A stretch of DNA of 64,000 bases from the NCBI GenBank assembly GCA_916613615.1, contig OU744724.1:27204171-27268170 (forward strand), read 5' to 3'. The DNA comes from Steromphala cineraria. Lineage: Eukaryota; Mollusca; Gastropoda; Trochida; Trochidae. The first letter of the stretch is position 1. Every line of letters starts with the position of its first letter. Below are positions 60,481 to 64,000 of this stretch, piece by piece. The translations under genes were made by a program, and so were the position numbers. The notes under the pieces were generated by a model. It saw only the letters and a program-made list of their open reading frames with translations, had not been told where the DNA came from and did not search any database.

Positions 60481-61656
60481 CAATCGACATTTTGTTTACA
60501 TTTGGAAAATGCATTAACAAACTATGATAAGGTTAATTTGACCATAGATATATTTCTGATAAGAACCCATTACATTGAATTATCATATTAATCTTTTTAA
60601 CCTTAAGATAACTATTTTTTTAAATTGAATTGGCATTTAATACTTTCAAACCGCTTAATTGTATTTTCTATTTTCTAATAGAATATGTTTGCTTGGATCT
60701 GTAATTTATAAATATGTTAAAGGTAAACTCAGATCACTTTTACAACCATAAACTGAATATCTGCACCATAAAGACATTATCGCATGACCTTTGGTAGCTA
60801 CATGTATGTTGACATCCTGTCTGGTTTGATAAGAGCTCTAGGTTATAGAGGAGCAAGATTATAAGCTCATAACTTACTCAGATAACTATATAGATGGAAC
60901 GAAGATGGGAGTGTTTAGTGGTAAAATTATGAAACATACTCTCAAACCCCGAGACGTAAGACTGTTCCAGGACCTATTTCCAGTGAGTGAAGAGAAATGA
61001 ATACATTGGAAAGTAATCGTTTATTTGTAATATCGCCAGGAAGCGAGATATCCGGTTGTTTATTCGATCTAAGACGCAATTTTGGCAAAAAGTGTATATA
61101 TTCATGCACATCTTTTTCTCTTCGACAAATGATCTAAGCAACGTCATGTTTTATCGTATATTTCATCGTCATATGACATCATCATAATTCATGGTCATAT
61201 TTATTGTCATATTCCAGTGTAGTTATGTTAATCGTATCATTTCAATGTAACATTTCATCGTCGTGTTTTATTTTCATATTTCACATGTTTGCAATGCAAA
61301 TGTTTTATGTTATCGAGGTTAATAACACATCATCATATTATATCAATAAAAGATAAGATGCGTTTAGTCAAGCCAGGATTCACCATAAGTATAAGATAAC
61401 AGCATTCTATATTGCTGGCCTTGACATACCTAAAGTGTTGTTTTGAGCTCACTTATATTGTGGTATCGTGGCGACACTTGCATGGTATCATTAAGCATTG
61501 TGCCATCATCATCTGTATGACGTCGTTCGTAAGTTCATTTAACGCAAAGTGAAACGGATTTGAATGTTGCTTTTTTAAAACTTTGCCCTTAAATGTTACT
61601 TAATAACAATTATAATATTTAACCTTATTGTACATACATGTATTTGTAGAAAGAAA
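60481..61656. other. non-coding region
   Basis: AT-rich, with TCATATTTCATCGTCAT-like phrases near 61150-61280. No gene recognised. Confidence 0.4.
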
Positions 61657-61845
61657 TTGAATTTGAAAACACATGTATTGCTAGCTCCCAAAATACGCGC
61701 TAAGTTGTCAGTGTCAGACCCAGACTGTACACTAATAGACGTGTACCCCAGACTGCTGGGTCCCGACCCTCACTCCGGGGGTGGGGCAGGGTTGGGTGAA
61801 GCAAGATACAAGGAGCTCGTTCGTCTTCAGTTATCAGTGGAATAA
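61657..61845 (+). CDS. coding-like segment, gene not identified
   Basis: A 62-codon open frame ending in TAA. Its second half is markedly GC-rich against AT-rich surroundings and reads like protein: DPDCTLIDVYPRLLGPDPHS, then GLGEARYKELVRLQLSVE. Possible acceptors lie near 61700-61720 (TTGTCAG, TGTCAG). It could be a terminal exon, since the stop follows QLSVE, with earlier exons elsewhere. I do not recognise the family. The start shown is only the open-frame boundary. Confidence 0.25.
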   Translation: MNLKTHVLLAPKIRAKLSVSDPDCTLIDVYPRLLGPDPHSGGGAGLGEARYKELVRLQLSVE

Positions 61846-63420
61846 GGTGCCAGTATGAGGAACATAGGTCACATTATGCCGTGTAACTTTGCAAGGCGTT
61901 AATTAATGACTCCCTGTAGTATCTCTTAATAGGCTCACTTAGGTAAATTGCGTGGAGATGGTTCCGTGTTACTGGCCAAATGTTTTGATTATTGCAACTA
62001 GTGTCCAAAAGAAACGATACCATACAAATCGCACAATAACTCAATCCATTGCAGATTGATAAGACTAAAACATAGTTTTATCATTTCCTCAGCAGTCAAC
62101 TAACTTCTATGCAAAATTTTGAAACATTATCTTTTCATATTTGCGAGAAACATGTATTTAAAAAAATCATCGATCTGGGATCTCCTTAACAAGGCGAGAT
62201 AACAGGGAGAAATTGGACACTTTCGCTTGTTTTAAAACGTTCTAGTGCAATGACTAGTCAACGAATGTATGTCAAATAAAGTTCATTGTATCAACAAGAT
62301 TGTATTCTTACCTAAATTCAATACTTTATCAATTTTATAGTGAAATGACAAAAGTTCTGTGCATAAAACAACTTGAAATTTCGATTTATGCACCCCATGT
62401 GCGTTTGAAGAGACACAAAATCAAAAGTATCTTTTCCTGAAGATTGAAAATGTGCATACTTCTTTACAAGACATATGCCTGTTAGGCACACTTAAATTCG
62501 ACTCTGTCAGGTAATAGAGTTTTGTTTTGCAGGACGTTGAAAACTTGGTATCGTTTCTCTTGGACATTAGTTTAGTTGCATAAATAAAGGAATCCAAAAT
62601 CTGACCACATCTTAACCGCCATTGAAAACATAATGTTATGCGTTTATATACTTCCTTTATCATAAATTTATTCAAAAAAATTATTTTGAAATATTGACAG
62701 TTCTTTGAAGGAAAATAATGTATTGTCAACGTTTAGCACATTAATTTTGAACATTCGACCTACATGAAGTCATACCAAATGACTTTTGATATTGCTCTTC
62801 CTTTTTCTGATATTATCAAACATTTCTTCACCAAAACCAAAATTTGAAGAAAACGTTTATCTAAAATAATTATCTATATTCTAGACAACGTACAAACCTC
62901 CCATACCCTAATACCATTCTATATATGTTCTATATCCGCCTTATTTTTCCGAAAGTTGAAGTTAAAAATAAACAACATTCTTACAACCTGAAGGGCCGAA
63001 TTTAACCTAACTGTTATCACTTTGAAATGCATTATAAAAACTCAAACATCACTCAATAGGCTTCAGATCAGACATACGATAGCAGTATTAGTTGGATCTT
63101 GCTACTGTAAACAAGCTGTTTAGTCAAAGATTAGTAGCGCCTCCTTCAATACTTCCACTAGGGTTCTGACAAAGCGTGAAATTGGTTATATATATATAAA
63201 TGATAAAAAGTATGTTTTAGTCTTATCAATCTGCATATATATATATATATATATATACTCTCCCAAAAATATATTTTTTTTATTTATCTCATATATATAT
63301 ATTTTAAAGAATTTTAACTTTACCTTAAAAACCACAAATGTAATTTCCATGGTAACAAAGCGAAAATTTACATGTTTTAGAGTATGCCAAGAGAAGAACA
63401 CTAGTTTCAAGTATGTTTCC
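61846..63420. other. non-coding region
   Basis: AT-rich with TA microsatellites at 63187-63200 and 63234-63257. Small frames (62421-62729, 63186-63410) have no recognisable similarity. Confidence 0.4.
63234..63257. repeat. TA dinucleotide microsatellite
   Basis: About twelve AT units. Confidence 0.9.
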
Positions 63421-63426
63421 CTATTC

Positions 63427-63618
63427 TGTTAACCACAAGATGTCGTCGAAGTCAGTGTTTTGAAATCCTAGGATTTTCAAGATTTCTTGCTTGACATCCC
63501 TTTGAAAATGAAATAACCAATTGATGGATTCCCTATCATGCATTTCTTCCCAAATCTTTCTGCAATGCAATGGCCAGTCGTTGGTGTGTCTCGGGCGTAT
63601 TGTGACGTTGAGGTACAC
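63427..63618 (-). CDS. coding-like open frame, gene not identified
   Basis: A frame of about 65 codons ending in TAG. It is rich in Trp, Asp, His and Glu (NDWPLHCRKIWEEMHD, INWLFHFQRDVKQEIL, DFDDILWLTE) rather than the Leu/Ile/Phe bias of random frames here. An acceptor-like CATTGCATTGCAG lies at about 63573-63561; an exon from there to the stop would be open in this same frame. Could be a last exon or a piece of a decayed element. Family unknown. Confidence 0.22.
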
Positions 63619-64000
63619 GTGTATTTATTTCATATCGTTGATGCTTTATTTGGCTTGAAATGTAGTGTTTGAGAAGTCATAAACAACTTCTATACTTTAA
63701 ATTGGCAGGATTATGAGCCACCTGACGTTCTGTAAGTAAATTCAAGTAATCATACTCGAAACACTTCTTTGGTTTTCAATAAAATGATGCAAGTGACGTT
63801 CATGGACGTTATCGAAATTGTGATTTGCTTCTCAAATTCTTCAGAAAAAAAACATTTTGTGTGCTTAATATTGCATCCCACACCATCACACTGTCTCACT
63901 GTCCTTTTTTCAGCTGTAAAATATCCAAAGTCACGTTATTTTCTAATTGTTGTTATTGACAAATTTGTGCGTTTTAAGAAAACCAAAGTCTCCTAAAGTT

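Overview
The window looks like AT-rich, intron-dense animal DNA, most likely from a mollusc. The evidence is long introns with GT-AG boundaries, many minisatellites, and short dispersed repeats of molluscan type: an element ending in the 'TTTTAGCTCATCTGGCC' motif with CGGACGGA runs, a 'TTTAACGCCGC..GGCAATATT' repeat, and MITEs. There are no prokaryotic signals, no rRNA, no convincing tRNA and no CRISPR array. The species call is inference.

One gene can be rebuilt with confidence. It is on the minus strand from about 30.3 kb down to 934 and encodes an anosmin-1-like (ANOS1/KAL1 family) secreted matrix protein. Eleven exons join in a consistent reading frame with GT-AG introns (CDS 1419 bp, 472 aa). 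The order is signal peptide, a ten-cysteine 'Cys box' spread over four exons, then three fibronectin type III (FN3) domains. The whey acidic protein (WAP) domain found in vertebrate anosmin-1 between the Cys box and FN3-1 is not seen, and there is no fourth FN3. The third FN3 stops near its last strands, so either the gene ends there or it continues off the left edge.

Intron 1 (9556-29843) is about 20 kb. It holds a 67-bp minisatellite (13.3-14.2 kb), a 42-bp minisatellite open in several frames (19.56-20.64 kb), several dispersed repeats and a pre-miRNA-like hairpin at 24951-25033. A CpG-richer stretch at 30040-30350 is the likely promoter and 5' UTR.

From 30.4 to 64 kb I recognise no complete gene. 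This part contains MITE copies, some nested (42.0-45.0 kb), a roughly 109-bp array (46.9-47.4 kb), a roughly 124-bp array (50.9-51.9 kb), and a 42-bp minisatellite at 58.8-60.2 kb split by a 5'-truncated non-LTR retrotransposon with a matching 5-bp direct repeat on each side. It also has a long near-perfect palindrome at 60.34-60.48 kb and possible regulatory clusters at 35.5-36.0 and 37.0-38.2 kb. Three short coding-like segments near 58.1, 61.7 and 63.5 kb may be exons of unidentified genes.

All calls come from reading the sequence and from knowledge of protein families. No database search was possible.
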